A DNA stretch of 64,000 nt. It comes from Ilyonectria destructans (taxonomy: Eukaryota > Ascomycota > Sordariomycetes > Hypocreales > Nectriaceae). Within the stretch, counting starts at the first letter, position 1. Each line of letters begins with the position of its first letter. The stretch spans positions 4,464,001 to 4,528,000 of the forward strand of contig JAHEWK010000002.1 of NCBI GenBank assembly GCA_020740775.1, given 5' to 3'. Positions 1 to 10,991 of the stretch are shown piece by piece. Under the pieces are notes generated by a model. The model made no database searches, had not been told where the DNA came from, and worked only from the letters and a program-made list of their open reading frames with translations. The translations under genes and the position numbers were made by a program.

Positions 1-1264
1 TTTTTCACGCTGCTGTTGCCTATGCCCAGATCCACACGGCGTCATGCTCCCCCGGGCTTTGTGTCTCGACTCCACGTCCTCGCTGGACGCAGTTCCACAG
101 ACGTAACGCGGCAGAACCGACGTAGCTCAGCAGCCCCGTCCTGTGAATGATTTAGCCCCAGGGGATCCAGAGCACAGTCGGGTACATGATCGATCTAGCA
201 ATCTAGCATGCCTGCACCTCCTCGCCTCACGTGGCTGACCAGGGACCAAGCTGGCCGGGGAATAATTGTCTAGCCGTGGGGTATACCGTATCACTCGGTA
301 TCAAGTCCTGTGCCCCCGGGATGCGTTGCGACGTTTGGCGTGCCGTGAGGTCACACCAAGGCAACTCGAGCACCCGAATTGCAGCCTCGGCCTGCTTATA
401 TGGGTTTTGGTGATGGGATACATGCAACCTCTTCCAAAACAGATCATCGAGTCTAAATCATGCCCTGATCACTGCATGTCCCCGGCTTTCTTCGTGTCAG
501 CCCTGTTGGTGATGCCCCGGACCATCCAGTCTGCCTTCCGCAGCTCCTTGGACGCTTATCAGCAGCGAGCTACACTATCACACGTATGGCGAGCTGAAGT
601 GCACATGCACTTGATTGATCGATAGCAGGGTCACTTTACAACAATTCATCCGCACGGCTAAACTTGCTTGAACCAATAACGCAGCGGCTCGCCTGAAGCA
701 ACGAGGCGTGGAGTAACGAGACGTGGAGTAACGAGACGTGAAGCATCGAACAAACTACTCCAAGAACACGACATACTTTGGCCAGTACCGGATGTTCTTT
801 TGGCGGTTGTAGAATAATTTCTGAAGTATTGTAGACGAATAGAAAAACCTCAAGCGAAAAGCCCATGAGTTAACGACTAATTACGAGTTAATTTTCCCAA
901 AATCTCCGACCTCTCTCCAATGAGGTCTTCTTCTTCCTCTTCACAAATCAAATCCCCCAGTGCGCACCACTTCTCTCATCATCCATCGAGCCGAAACTCG
1001 GTACTTATTCTGCTTTATTGGGGTGGCTCCGAAGTCGGTACCTACCTGAAAGCCTTCACATCACTTTGATCCTCCTACATCATTCTCACTCTCACACCCA
1101 CGCTCACTCACTCTCATCCTCACCCTTACTCTCACTTTCGGTCACACACTCCTCCATCTCTATCTCGCTGACACTTTTCAACGCCCTGTAACTCCACCAT
1201 TTTTGTCTATTACGCATACACACACCACCTCTCCCCCCGCTCTTGGACTCCCTCTATCCTCGGT
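1..1264. other. Upstream region without a gene
   Basis: No open frame here has the composition or splice context of a gene. A short direct repeat (cgtggagtaacgaga type) lies near 706-745. From about 1065 to 1200 the plus strand becomes pyrimidine-rich, with repeated ctcactctcac words. This is the usual look of a fungal promoter and 5' leader, and it runs straight into the ATG at 1265. Confidence 0.5.
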
Positions 1265-2276
1265 ATGGAGCACGTTGCCGACGCCGGGAAGGCGATATCC
1301 ATCGCGCTGTACGATAAAGTGCGTTCACCTCCACAAACCACTGGACTTGACCGCTTGCTCACCTTCGGCCTAGTCCCTTGTCCTAGACGAATAGGATCGT
1401 CGAGAGCTGGAGGATGTGAAATACGCAAGTCATGCATGCAGTCTACTTTCGAGCGTTGAGCCTGGTCAGGAGCTGACCTTGATTCTCACCAGCTGCTAGA
1501 TCGCCGATTTCCTATCTGCCCTATTCACGCAGGGCGGTTTCCTGTGCGTCAGCAAGCCCAGTGTCCAAGCCATCATAGACATCATATATGCCACGCTTGT
1601 ATCACAGACAAGCACCTATTCCTTAAGAGGCCATTCTTCGCTTTCCATGCGGACTGCGACGACCAACTATGGGCGTATAAAAACCTTCCCGCCAACCTGC
1701 AAATCTGTGCTGACAGAATTGGGACAACCACAGTTGAATGGAGAGAGGAGCATCCTTGCAGCGGTCAACAGAAGTGCCACTTCTTCTCTATGCCCGATGG
1801 CACCTGCGCGAATCCAGACTGCTCAAATTTTACTTGTCCCTCTTGTGGTGCCTCTGACCACCTCCTCCCGGTGCCTTGCTCTTTGTCCCTGGATGCGGCC
1901 ACGACCAGCTCAGATACCACGATTGCGTAAGTTAGATCTCTCCTGCATCATGTTTGTGCCGCTAACGTTTATTCATAGAAGACGCCCTGCTCCAGCCGAC
2001 GTCCCTCTGCCGTCTCAAGCTCCCGTCACAGCTCCGGCTCCGGCTCTCCCCTCTCCTGAAGTTACCCCCTCTACCCAGGCTACTTCTGTCGACCCCCCTA
2101 CGGAATGCTATCATACTTGGGAGAGATTCAGAGGCACGATACAAGAAGAATGGGGCTGCGATGTCTGCATGCAGTCGAGACGCTACCAAGCGTGGGTTTG
2201 CCTCACTTGCTCGGCTGAGATATGCGGAAGATGTCAAAAGCTTGGCTTGGTTCCTAAGGAGGCTTTGATCCATTGA
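1265..2276 (+). CDS. Cysteine-rich putative zinc-binding protein, 261 aa, three exons
   Basis: Exons are 1265-1318, 1493-1926 and 1979-2276. Phases match, donors are gtgcgt and gtaagt, and branch points are gctgac and gctaac. The predicted 261-aa protein has no signal peptide or membrane segment. A central part (about residues 85-135) holds closely spaced Cys residues ending in a C-x4-C-x4-C-x2-C run. A Pro/Ser/Ala-rich linker follows. The C-terminus (residues 221-248) carries W-x-C-x2-C-x10-C-x2-C-x4-C-x2-C. Cys pairs at this spacing usually bind zinc, so binding is inferred, and no family name is recognised. The same C-terminal module occurs in the small gene at 19591. The first exon encodes only 18 residues before a 174-bp intron, so the start is the least certain part. 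A pyrimidine-rich leader precedes the ATG. Confidence 0.72.
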
Positions 2277-3521
2277 TTATCCTGTTATCGGCTCCTCTAG
2301 CACATTGCTCCTTCCATCGCATGTAAGATGGGAGTTGGCATTTCGAGGAGATTCATCACCTGAGTGGATGCTAAAGGGGAGGATAAGATTCAAGTCAAGA
2401 TATCGGCAGAGGCTTAGTAAAGCTCAGGGTGGCAGTTACTGTATTCAAAAAGCATGATTTCTCTAATCTCGGAATTACCGATGACAAGGCAACTAGAAAA
2501 CGGGTAGCCACAGCCTGGTTAACTCCAACATTGACAGTGTCTCTTACCACCACAGCAACTGTCCATGTCGGGGTCAAAGGCATCCATCTAACCCTTGGCC
2601 AGCTCCTCACCGACCGCACGGCTGAACAGACCGAATTCATTTACCCATCCCATCTCCTCGCCTCGCCGGCGCAGGATCCCGCTCCCTTTCAGGCTACCAG
2701 TTTCATCTGCCCCCGATGTGAGGTTACACGGGCGGCCCTCGTGAGGGCCAGATGCGCTTCGGCAACGCAGCACGTGCATAATCTCTCTCCGTCTTTTGGC
2801 ACTAGTCCGTATCCCTCTCTTCGTTCCGATAGAGTCATTTTAGCCGTGGTCATGCCCTACTTGACCGGTCTGCGTGTAACCGTATGCGGAAGCGGTGGCG
2901 TCTCGGTGAAAAGCACCGGCTTAGGGGATCAAGGGGTGGATGAACAGAGGTAGAGGGTTGGGTAAGACGAGAGAGTACTCTGAAGAAGAGGCTGCAGTAT
3001 TAGGAACGAAGGGCTGTTTCTTAGGGCTGTCTGGAAAGATGGGCCGCGAGAACGACGAGGATATCAGCAGCAATCCATTCTTCCTACACCTCACTACCAC
3101 GAAGATGGGAAAGCGTCAACTAGCACTCAATAGACTCTCGTGAGAGCTACCTCATCGCTCCTTTATCCCATACCATGCTTCTTGAGTACTGGTGTTCCTC
3201 AACTGTGCTGCTGACAAGGATGTCTACAGCTCACGGCTGCGTACATCAAGCACCCGGGAAACTACATTGACGAACCCCCAAGTGTACGGCGTCCCTTGTC
3301 CAATGTGAGAGGTGTGGCATGGTGTTCACGCAGTCATGCAGTCATTCGAGGAGGGGATACCCAGAGGTCTTTGGTCGTCTGGAGGCGGCGGTGGTCTTGG
3401 TGGAACACCGCCGCTGCTCAACATATATGAAGCCCAACACCACCCGAGTCCGAATGACAGATAGGAGACGTTGCCTACCCATACAGACAACAACACGATA
3501 TCTATCAGCTTCAACCCTTCA
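2277..3521. other. Intergenic, no convincing gene
   Basis: This stretch lies between two plus-strand genes. It contains one 174-codon open stretch (2429-2953, plus) with no recognisable domain or splice context and mixed composition. I treat it as chance. The segment just before 3522 is AT-richer and may hold the next gene's promoter. Confidence 0.4.
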
Positions 3522-4127
3522 ATGACCATGCAATCGTCCTCCACATTTAGCACCACTCCCTCCTCCCTCTCCGCCCACGATGCCGAACCAGCCAGCCACC
3601 AAGTCTTTCGTGTCGAATCGCCTCAGAACCACCACAAACTCTTCATCCAGACCAGCTCCGACATTGTTCGCAGCTTCTTTGCTCACGTCATCCACACCGC
3701 AGACGCCTCGCAGCCGGCAATGACCTTTGTCGAGGACGTCGCAGACACCGCGGATCCTCTCGCGGCTGCCGTCAACACCAAGCACCTCGGCTCCGTCGCT
3801 CCTGGGGACTTTGATCGCGTCCGCGCAGCTTGCCGCGAGAACCCACCACCGGAGAAGGGCCCCACTGAAGAGGAAGGCGAGGAGGAAAATCTCAGGCGCG
3901 GCCGTGTCTGGCTCCGCGAGTTGGTCTACGTATTGGTTAGTGATGGCATCCTAAAGCCGCCGCCGTTGCATGACGACTCCCACTCTCACCACCGCCCGAG
4001 ACACCACCATACGCATCATTGCATTCATCAACGACTCCACTGCCATCATCCGTGTCGAAGACGTGGCCGCCAGCAGTTACTCGCCAACTCTCTGTTAAAC
4101 CCAGCAGCAACGGTCCAGGAACGGTGA
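3522..4127 (+). CDS. Unknown protein, about 200 aa, 3' end uncertain
   Basis: The open frame starts at ATG 3522; an in-frame ATG also occurs at 3471. Residues 1-140 look coding: a Ser/Thr-rich start, a stretch with alternating hydrophobics (RVESPQNHHKLFIQTSSD), an acidic EEEGEEE patch, then RVWLRELVYVL. After about 3934 the frame turns His/Arg/Pro-rich, which is unlike the rest. A gttagt donor lies at 3934, and possible acceptors at about 3998 or 4073 would give different C-termini. One shifted frame after 3998 reads DTTIRIIAFINDSTAIIRVE and stops at TAA about 4097, which looks more protein-like. No family was recognised. The span given is the unspliced frame. Confidence 0.45.
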   Translation: MTMQSSSTFSTTPSSLSAHDAEPASHQVFRVESPQNHHKLFIQTSSDIVRSFFAHVIHTADASQPAMTFVEDVADTADPLAAAVNTKHLGSVAPGDFDRVRAACRENPPPEKGPTEEEGEEENLRRGRVWLRELVYVLVSDGILKPPPLHDDSHSHHRPRHHHTHHCIHQRLHCHHPCRRRGRQQLLANSLLNPAATVQER

Positions 4128-5997
4128 TCACACCTGATTTAGAGTATTAACGGTAGCACTAGGCTTGGCTAGACACAAGAGAGGATAGGAAGACAAAGAG
4201 GCAAGGCGGATTGTGGGGTGCACTAAACAGTGCCAGATCGCTTGTATTTTAATAACATGATCCAATGAATTGCCATGGTACTGAGAAAGAAAATGCCTCC
4301 ACGAAAGATCACAAACACTCCATCCCGGAGGGACATAATAAATCCAAGCCGCAATAATCCCACGTAAATCCAGACCAAGGAGTCAAACCAACCAACCATC
4401 TATCCACTCAAATCCAATCATTGATATGCGCAATACAAAAAAGTCTCTCGACATAGGAATCTCCCAGAGTAGCGGTCGGTCCAAAATAAGGTCCCGGGAC
4501 ACGAGTGCTGAAACAACGAAGACATGTGGCAACGGGAAGGAGTTGTCCTTTGTGCAGGGTCGCAGTGGAATCCAGGCGAAGAGTCCATGGGCTCATCTCA
4601 ACCAATCCAATCCTTGGGGGTCCGTAGTTGAAAATCATGCTCGAAAACAGACAATCCAGGAAGGGTGGCCGAGAACCAAAACCGCGGGAGACAGAGGCGA
4701 ATGGTGGCGACAAACAACTAAACTGGACAGACACCGGTAACACCAAGAACGGCCAGGAAGGCAGACCAATTGTTCCCATGGATATAGGCGAAGAGAGCGT
4801 CCAGTTGTGCTGAGGAGGTCTTACCGGGGCAAGCTGTCTTGCACCCTTTTGTTGACATTGATTTTATTTCCAAAGCTGCGGCTCAACAAAAGTTGAATGC
4901 TGCGAGGACAGGTAGCCTCTTGCCAGTGTTTGCATGAAGCAACGGCAATCCAAAGGTTGGATGGGAACCCCAAGTTAGAACGTCGTACCCGGAAGGGACA
5001 ATTCAATCCTGGGGAGTTGGGAGTCTGAATCCAAAGGACGGCAGGGAAGCCCGGGAGTCCGCAAGAGGGAACACGAAAGCAGACCAGAACAAGTGCCATA
5101 GTGGAAGATGTGTTTGCGCCTAGCTGCCATGAGTGAATACTGCTCAGTCAATTTCTGCCGTGAGAGAGTTCAACAACGTCCGCGGCGAAGAGTCCATGAG
5201 GGGAGATGAGAAGTGGAACGGGAAAAGATCCTTTGAGAGAGTTGGCTAATATATACAAGCTCTTGGGACTCACCTTGCTGTCCGGGTGCCGGCCGTGCCA
5301 ATCTATTATGAGACATGTCGACGACGGAACCGTCGAATCCCGGTTGCCAAACATGGGGAGGAAGAAAGCACCAGATCCAGGATACGAAAACAAACTCTCC
5401 CCGATGGCGGATCCGGACAGCAAGGTCTTATCTGATGACAACGAAAACCACCGCGGGTGCACCGGTCGGCACACCCTTCTTTTCCCGCCCAGCGCCTTGT
5501 CCCAATGTAAAACGTATGCAACATATCTCATCCGTGGTAAATAAAGGTAGTCGACAGGATCCTCATCCAGGGGGCGGGGGCCCATCCATAATGCAAGGTC
5601 GTTAAAAAAATAAAATCCTCAAAAGGTATGCGTCAAAGGTCCAGCTCCGGTTCCAGGTATCATCCGTAGTAAAATTGGCAGCAGTTGAAAATCCGGGTTC
5701 TTCGTTTCAAGGGTCCAGTAATGGATGACGACGGGACTCCAAAAAGAGGATACCTCCAGCGGGAAACTCCTGCGAGATGCAAACTTGCAACTCTGGGTGG
5801 CACCAGCCAGAGAAAGAAAACCTGGGACCTTATCCGTGGAACAAAAAAGACGGGACGAAAGACGTCGATCCAAGGGAAAAAGCCGTACTCCATTTGACCC
5901 GGTCATTATGCAGAAATCATCACACACTCGCGAGGGCGGTGGGTAGCCTCGTCAAGTTCAAAGGGGGAGGGGATCGGCCTCGGTTCTCCAAGGACGC
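4128..5997. other. Intergenic and 3' flanks, no gene seen
   Basis: The stretch separates the unknown plus-strand gene from the 3' end of rfeG. Open frames on both strands reach 145 codons at most and resemble no protein I know. The part next to 5998 probably holds the rfeG 3' untranslated region. Confidence 0.4.
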
Positions 5998-7411
5998 TTA
6001 TCGACGAGGGGCCCTGTGGTGTCGGTCGGAAGAATGCCTGTCGCTCTCACGTTCACTACGGCGGCTACTCGTACCACTGGGATTTGTTTGAGCATTTGAT
6101 GGCGTCGCTGAAGTGCGCGTGCGGGGGGTTTCATCATACTGTGGCTGCTGCTGTTGTTGTTGCTGCTGTGCCTGGGCTGCATAGCCCTGCTGTTGTTGAG
6201 TGGACTGGCCTGCTGGAGACGCTAAAGAATCAGATCCTGTTCGCAACGTGGGCGACATGGCGGCATTATACGCACCGCGACCGTAGAAGGGGTCCTGGGG
6301 CTGCATCGTAGCATAGGACTGAGCAGCTGGGGGAGGAACCTGGCTAGAGTACTGGAAGGGAGAAGTGGTAGCCGGGTATCCTGGTTGTGATGCACCGGAG
6401 GTGGCATAGGCGGCCTGCTGAGACGGGGCGGCTGAGGCGGCCGGGTTAGCATACGGGTCATTGGCGGCGTATCCTCTGGGGTTTCGGTTCAGGTTTGTTC
6501 CCATGGCGGTGTAGGGGTCCTGGGCCGCCTGGAAGGCCTGGTTCAACACGGAGCCGGCCTGGGGAGTAGAGCCGTATCTGGGATCCGTGGGGGGAGGAGA
6601 CTGTTGGGGCTGCGGGTAGCTGCCATACGCACCACCACTTGTGGCGGCATAGGCCTGTTGCTGGTATGCTGAGCCAGCGGCACCAGTGTATCCGGGAGCG
6701 CCTGTGCCTGGGTATCTGGGGCCGTCAAAGCCGGAGTCACGGGCATAGGGATCCTGCTGGTAGGAAGCTTCGGTAGGGCCGTGGTGTTGACGAGACTGGT
6801 GCGTCTCGGAGTAGCGGTATTGTACTACAGGTGAGTTAGATGAGTGTCTCGCGGGAACGCCACTGGCATTTCTCGAGGTATGAATACCTCCAGTGGTATT
6901 GCGCGAAGTCTGCGCTCGTCTCTCGCTATCCCATCGTGCGGAGTCTGCCTTGAGATCCTCAATCATGGCCTGCGGAAGTGGGGCCATTGTTAGTACGGAG
7001 ACAATGGTGCGAAACGCACGGGCGAAAAAAAGATGGTGCGTGGGTGGTTGAGCAGAAGAGGGCTTACTGTTGTTAGGTTCCTGTAGGCGGTGATGTAATA
7101 GCCTTGGACAACTTGGCCGGTTTGCGGGTTCTGTTGAATGCAACTGTGAGCCATTTGATTCCGGTGCGGACAAGGTGGGACGGTGGGGTGGTATGGGTGA
7201 CGGCGTGAGTCGAAGCCCACAGCACCAGCCGGCCATGTTGAGGGCAACTTACCTCGTAGTGGCCGGGACGCACCAAGGCATCGTTGCCCAGGTAGCGACA
7301 GATGTCGGCGGAGATGACCTCGCGGTCGATGCCATCGCGAGGCACGAAGTATTCGTTCTGTCGCGTGGCGCCGGCGCCGGTGGGGGGCGGGTTTCGGGAT
7401 GATCTCGACAT
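5998..7411 (-). CDS. rfeG: RfeG-type transcription factor, 397 aa
   Basis: Exons on the minus strand are 7411-7253, 7130-7068 and 6969-5998. Introns of 122 and 98 bp have gtaagt and gtaagc donors and in-phase joins. Residues 1-100 match the conserved N-terminus of fungal proteins annotated as transcription factor RfeG: NEYFVPRDGIDREVI, ICRYLGNDALVRPG, GYYITAYRNLTT, then DLKADSARWDSERR. The rest is low complexity, rich in Tyr, Gln, Ala, Pro and Ser, with a poly-Gln run near residue 355 and an Arg/Ser-rich basic end. This is typical of a disordered nuclear regulator. The molecular role is poorly defined, so the name rests on family resemblance only. ATG 7411 was chosen because it begins the conserved block, although the frame stays open far upstream. 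Confidence 0.85.
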
Positions 7412-8785
7412 GGTCTGAGGAGGGGAGCGTGGAGGATGGAGAGCGGCGACCGAGAGAGGAGAGGGACAGGAGAGGGAGTGTCGATGGGAGGAGGGAGGAG
7501 GAGTCTGGAAGTTGACGGGAGAAGAAAGAGGAGCGGGCGACGGAGAGGGTGAGGGTGGGAGTGGGAGAGAGAGGGAGAGGTCAGAAGAGCAGGCAGCAAG
7601 TGAGGGAGGAGTAGGAAGAGGCGGAGGTCGAGGAAGAAAAGGCGATTGTCGGCGGTGGGAGGTGGGTGGGTCTAGGCGCTGACGAGGGGCAAGACGCCTG
7701 GAGCGACAGTGGGACAGGGCCTGGCGGCGGCACGCCGTTGGCTGAGAGCGTCGTCTTGGTGGTTGTGGTGGAGGTGGAGGAGGTGGCGAGGACAACGGTG
7801 ATTGCTGGTGCTGTTGATGCTGCTGTCCTGTAATCGTCGCAGCTGCTGGTCCTACTGGTCCTACTGGTCCTGATGCTTCTGTCGGACGACTGAAAAACCG
7901 CTGCGGCTGGAAGTCGACCTGGAACTGGTACTCCGGATTCCCTTCCTGGTACTGGTACAACGGCTGGTGCTGCTCGACGTGCGTCTGAGCCTGCGTCTGA
8001 GCCTGCGTATGCGTCTGCTGCTGCTGCCGTCCTGATTCACCCTGAGTTGTGTTGCCGTAAGATTGGGTGCGGGCGTGACCGCGGCCTGCGGAACGGGCAA
8101 CAGGGACGGCCGTGACGATTGGGCTGGACCGGCCGGACTGGCTGGACTGACACAATGATGTGTTCACTGCTGATGAAGATGGCTGGGCTGGTGCCGCAGC
8201 TTGTCCCTCTCCTAGACCGAGCCCAACGACCGCATGCGGGATCTGCGTTGGGGGGTGGCCGTGGTCCCCCCGCCGGTGGAGGCCCTGACCCTGGCCCTGC
8301 GCGTGGCGACCTATGATGGTGGACCGTTGGACTGGGCTTGCGATGCGGATGGCCTCAGATCCTGGTCCGCGCAACCCCGACGTGGACGTGGCGGGCCCTG
8401 GACCTGGGCTTGGTCGTGGGCTGGGTCGTGGGCTGGGTCGCGGGCTTGGTCGCCTGGCACTCTGACAAGCTTGGGCTGCTACTTGGGCTGGGCTTCTTCT
8501 GCCCGTTTCGCTGCTTCTAGCTTGGGCTTGTTGGGCTTTGACGTGGCCGGGGATTGCGTCTAGACGAGATGGGCCTTCACCACTCCCGCCGCCCTTCAAC
8601 CAGATCGTCGTGATTGGAACGGGCAGCGAAGCCCCCTCCGCGGCTTCTTCTGCTAATCGAAACCTTGCTTTTGCTGCCGTCGCTGCTGCCGAATCGCCCT
8701 CCGTTTCCGATGCCGTCGTCGTGGTTGCGGCTGCGAATCCTTGTGGCGTTGGCTTTGGCTGCGCTGGTCCGGCCGTGGTTGGCAA
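7412..8785 (-). other. Long in-frame open leader upstream of rfeG without any ATG
   Basis: On the minus strand the rfeG frame stays open for about 457 codons upstream of its ATG, and no in-frame ATG occurs in that span. The translation is low complexity: Pro-Ser-Pro-Arg repeats near 8400-8460, Gln/Thr-rich repeats near 7980-8030, and poly-Pro. It may be a GC-rich 5' leader that lacks stops by composition. Alternatively it may be an N-terminal extension reached by a near-cognate start or an upstream exon. Confidence 0.4.
7981..8030. repeat. Short tandem repeat (gcgtctgagcct) running into CTG repeats
   Basis: Two to three copies of a 12-bp word are followed by a variant and a (ctg)n run. On the minus strand this reads as Gln/Thr/Ala repeats in the open leader of rfeG. 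Confidence 0.6.
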
Positions 8786-10732
8786 GTCACTGCACAGCCT
8801 GTTGCGACCTTGAAAGTCAATGATGATGGCGGTGGTGGCCGGTCAGCCTGGGGAGCGAGAGACGTCTCGTACAAGGCGCCCGGTTCTCACGGGCTCTGCC
8901 GGGCTCTGCCGGTAACTGCTGGCTGCGCTGTGCGGTTGGTTGTGCCGGGTGGTGTGACGGACGCAAATGCAACTATCTCTAGTCTGTCTCATTGGGGTAT
9001 TCTGCTGTGACGTGGTCCCTTGCTTGGGTCTCAAAACGAGTGGTATAAGTACGAGATACAATGTATAGATAGTTGATCGCAAACGGCTCAACAGGGCGGT
9101 TATTAGAGATCGAGACCACCGGACCAGAACCGCCGAGCAGTTCAGATCACTGTGATGTCTGTGCTAGGTCAAACCTGCTCATCCACTGTGGATGTGATGG
9201 TTGAAGCTTCAGAACTTGGCTTAAGTTGGCGCTGTCTCGTCGCGACAAGGCTGTTCCCTGTACTGGCGATGCCCAAGACTTGGCCTCGCTTCTTACTTGT
9301 TTCTGGTGGATGATGATGGCGGGTACGCGCCTCTTTCAGGTTTTCAAGAGGCTAGGCAACACGTGTGCCGTTGTTTCTCCAGCACACTTGAAGTTACGAT
9401 CGACCGCTGGCTGGGATTTAGTTGCATTGTACGGAGTGCGTGGGCCACTCTCGCTGAGAATTTTGACAGATCAACAATCTAGATGGCTGGCAATGGTGGC
9501 GATATTTTCAAGCTTCGTCCCTGGAACGATAGGCAAAGGTGATGCCGAGCTTGGCCAATGTTGCCGGTGTCTGGGAAAGTGTCGTAGTCTCGAAGATACC
9601 GTATTTCGCGGAGGCAAATTTGTGTACCTTACCTACTCGGGGGAGAGGAATAAGGAATAGATCGTGGCGCCTAGAATGATCTCTAACGCTCCGGAACCAC
9701 CACGTGTTGGCGCTTTATATCTAATCCCAGGTATCCGAGACTCCCAGCTTGACTTGCCTTCACACCGAATCACATCTCCAAGCGACACGTCTATCGATGG
9801 GGGTCCGAGCCTCGCCATCTATAGACGCACTCCATACTCGACTCCATCGCAATCCTTGTCTGCCAGACGCCTGTCTCATACGGCCACCGCTTCCGTGTTT
9901 CCTCCCGGTTGCACCATCTTATGCCCAGCTACTGTCGTGGGGAGTTGGGCATCCTTCTCCATCACGTCCAACGTGTATCGTCGACGGAAGCGCTGCCAGC
10001 CATTGGACCCACAATTGACAGGCGACGTGTTCCAACAATGCCGCTCTGTCATGTGCTGCGAAATTCTGGGATGACCTCAGCTGCAACCGAGCGACTGATA
10101 GAGTTCGACCAGTCTGGGTTGGTTGACTGCACTTTCGTGGTTGGGTTGGGTAGCAATGCCTGGACCAAATTGCCGCCCAATGCAGCGCTACCCGTCGCGC
10201 TCCATCTGTTCGATGCCCAAGACGAAGCCAGCCAATCACCGCTGTGCAAGTCGATGAAAGTGAAAGGCACGCACGAAAATGAATCCTGCATGGCAACAGA
10301 TGACAACTAGGTCGTCTGCCTGATTCAGGAAGTGCCTTGGCTCCATTCACCTCCTTGCCGCTGGTCCCATCCCCCGTTTCGTCGGTCATGGGGCACCTAG
10401 CCAGTCAATTCTCTCCAGCATATCCCAATCTGCATCGTCCCCTGATGCACGTCTAGTTGCATTGCCTCATCCGAAGTATTCTGCCATGGCACTTGGGAGA
10501 CGTTCGACATGAACTGCGTCGCCACGCGGACGCAAATCCCCGGTTCTGGCATCCGTCAGGCGCCCATCGTTTTCCCAGAGACCGTTTCAAAGGCCGTCGT
10601 CTGGTACGTACCACGTGTGCGAGTGAGAATGAGTGTTAGGGATGTCTGCAGCTGGCTTCACGTAACCCATCTCGTCATCTGGCAAAAGGGGTTTTTGCAC
10701 AAGGTGACCCGAAGCGCCTAGGTACGTGTACT
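8786..10732. other. Intergenic, no convincing gene
   Basis: Several overlapping open frames of 80-156 codons occur on both strands (for example 9226-9660 plus and 9919-10389 minus). None has a recognisable domain or coherent splice signals, and they overlap each other. Part of this span is probably the rfeG promoter. Confidence 0.4.
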
Positions 10733-10966
10733 TCAGAGTACATTCTCGGCTCTTGACTTGGCGCAAGCAATCAACTCTTCTCGATGGCGACCACGTACTC
10801 TTCCCAAGTGGCTGCAGCTATGGTTCGACCTACCCCGGGCCATCTCCAGTAGTTCGAGAGAGAGATTCCTTCCGTAGCCGATAGGAAATGAGACTCTCGG
10901 ATCCGGTCCGGGGTTCATGATGGGTCTGATCGTATCTGTGTTATGTTCGTTCGAACTCTCTGCCAT
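10733..10966 (-). CDS. Possible small protein downstream of polymerase eta
   Basis: A 77-codon frame starts 25 bp beyond the stop of polymerase eta on the same strand. A gtacgt donor near residue 56 could join an acctag acceptor near 10720, giving a different short end. The sequence (MNPGPDPRVSFPIGYGRN and so on) matches nothing I recognise. It may simply be the 3' untranslated region of the neighbour. Confidence 0.2.
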   Translation of the reverse strand: MAESSNEHNTDTIRPIMNPGPDPRVSFPIGYGRNLSLELLEMARGRSNHSCSHLGRVRGRHREELIACAKSRAENVL

Positions 10967-10991
10967 GGTCTATCCCTGGGTTCAGATGGGA

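Noticed and set aside
2429..2953. 174-codon plus frame with one CPRC pair
   Set aside because: A single Cys pair in an otherwise featureless frame is not enough, and no homology is recognised.
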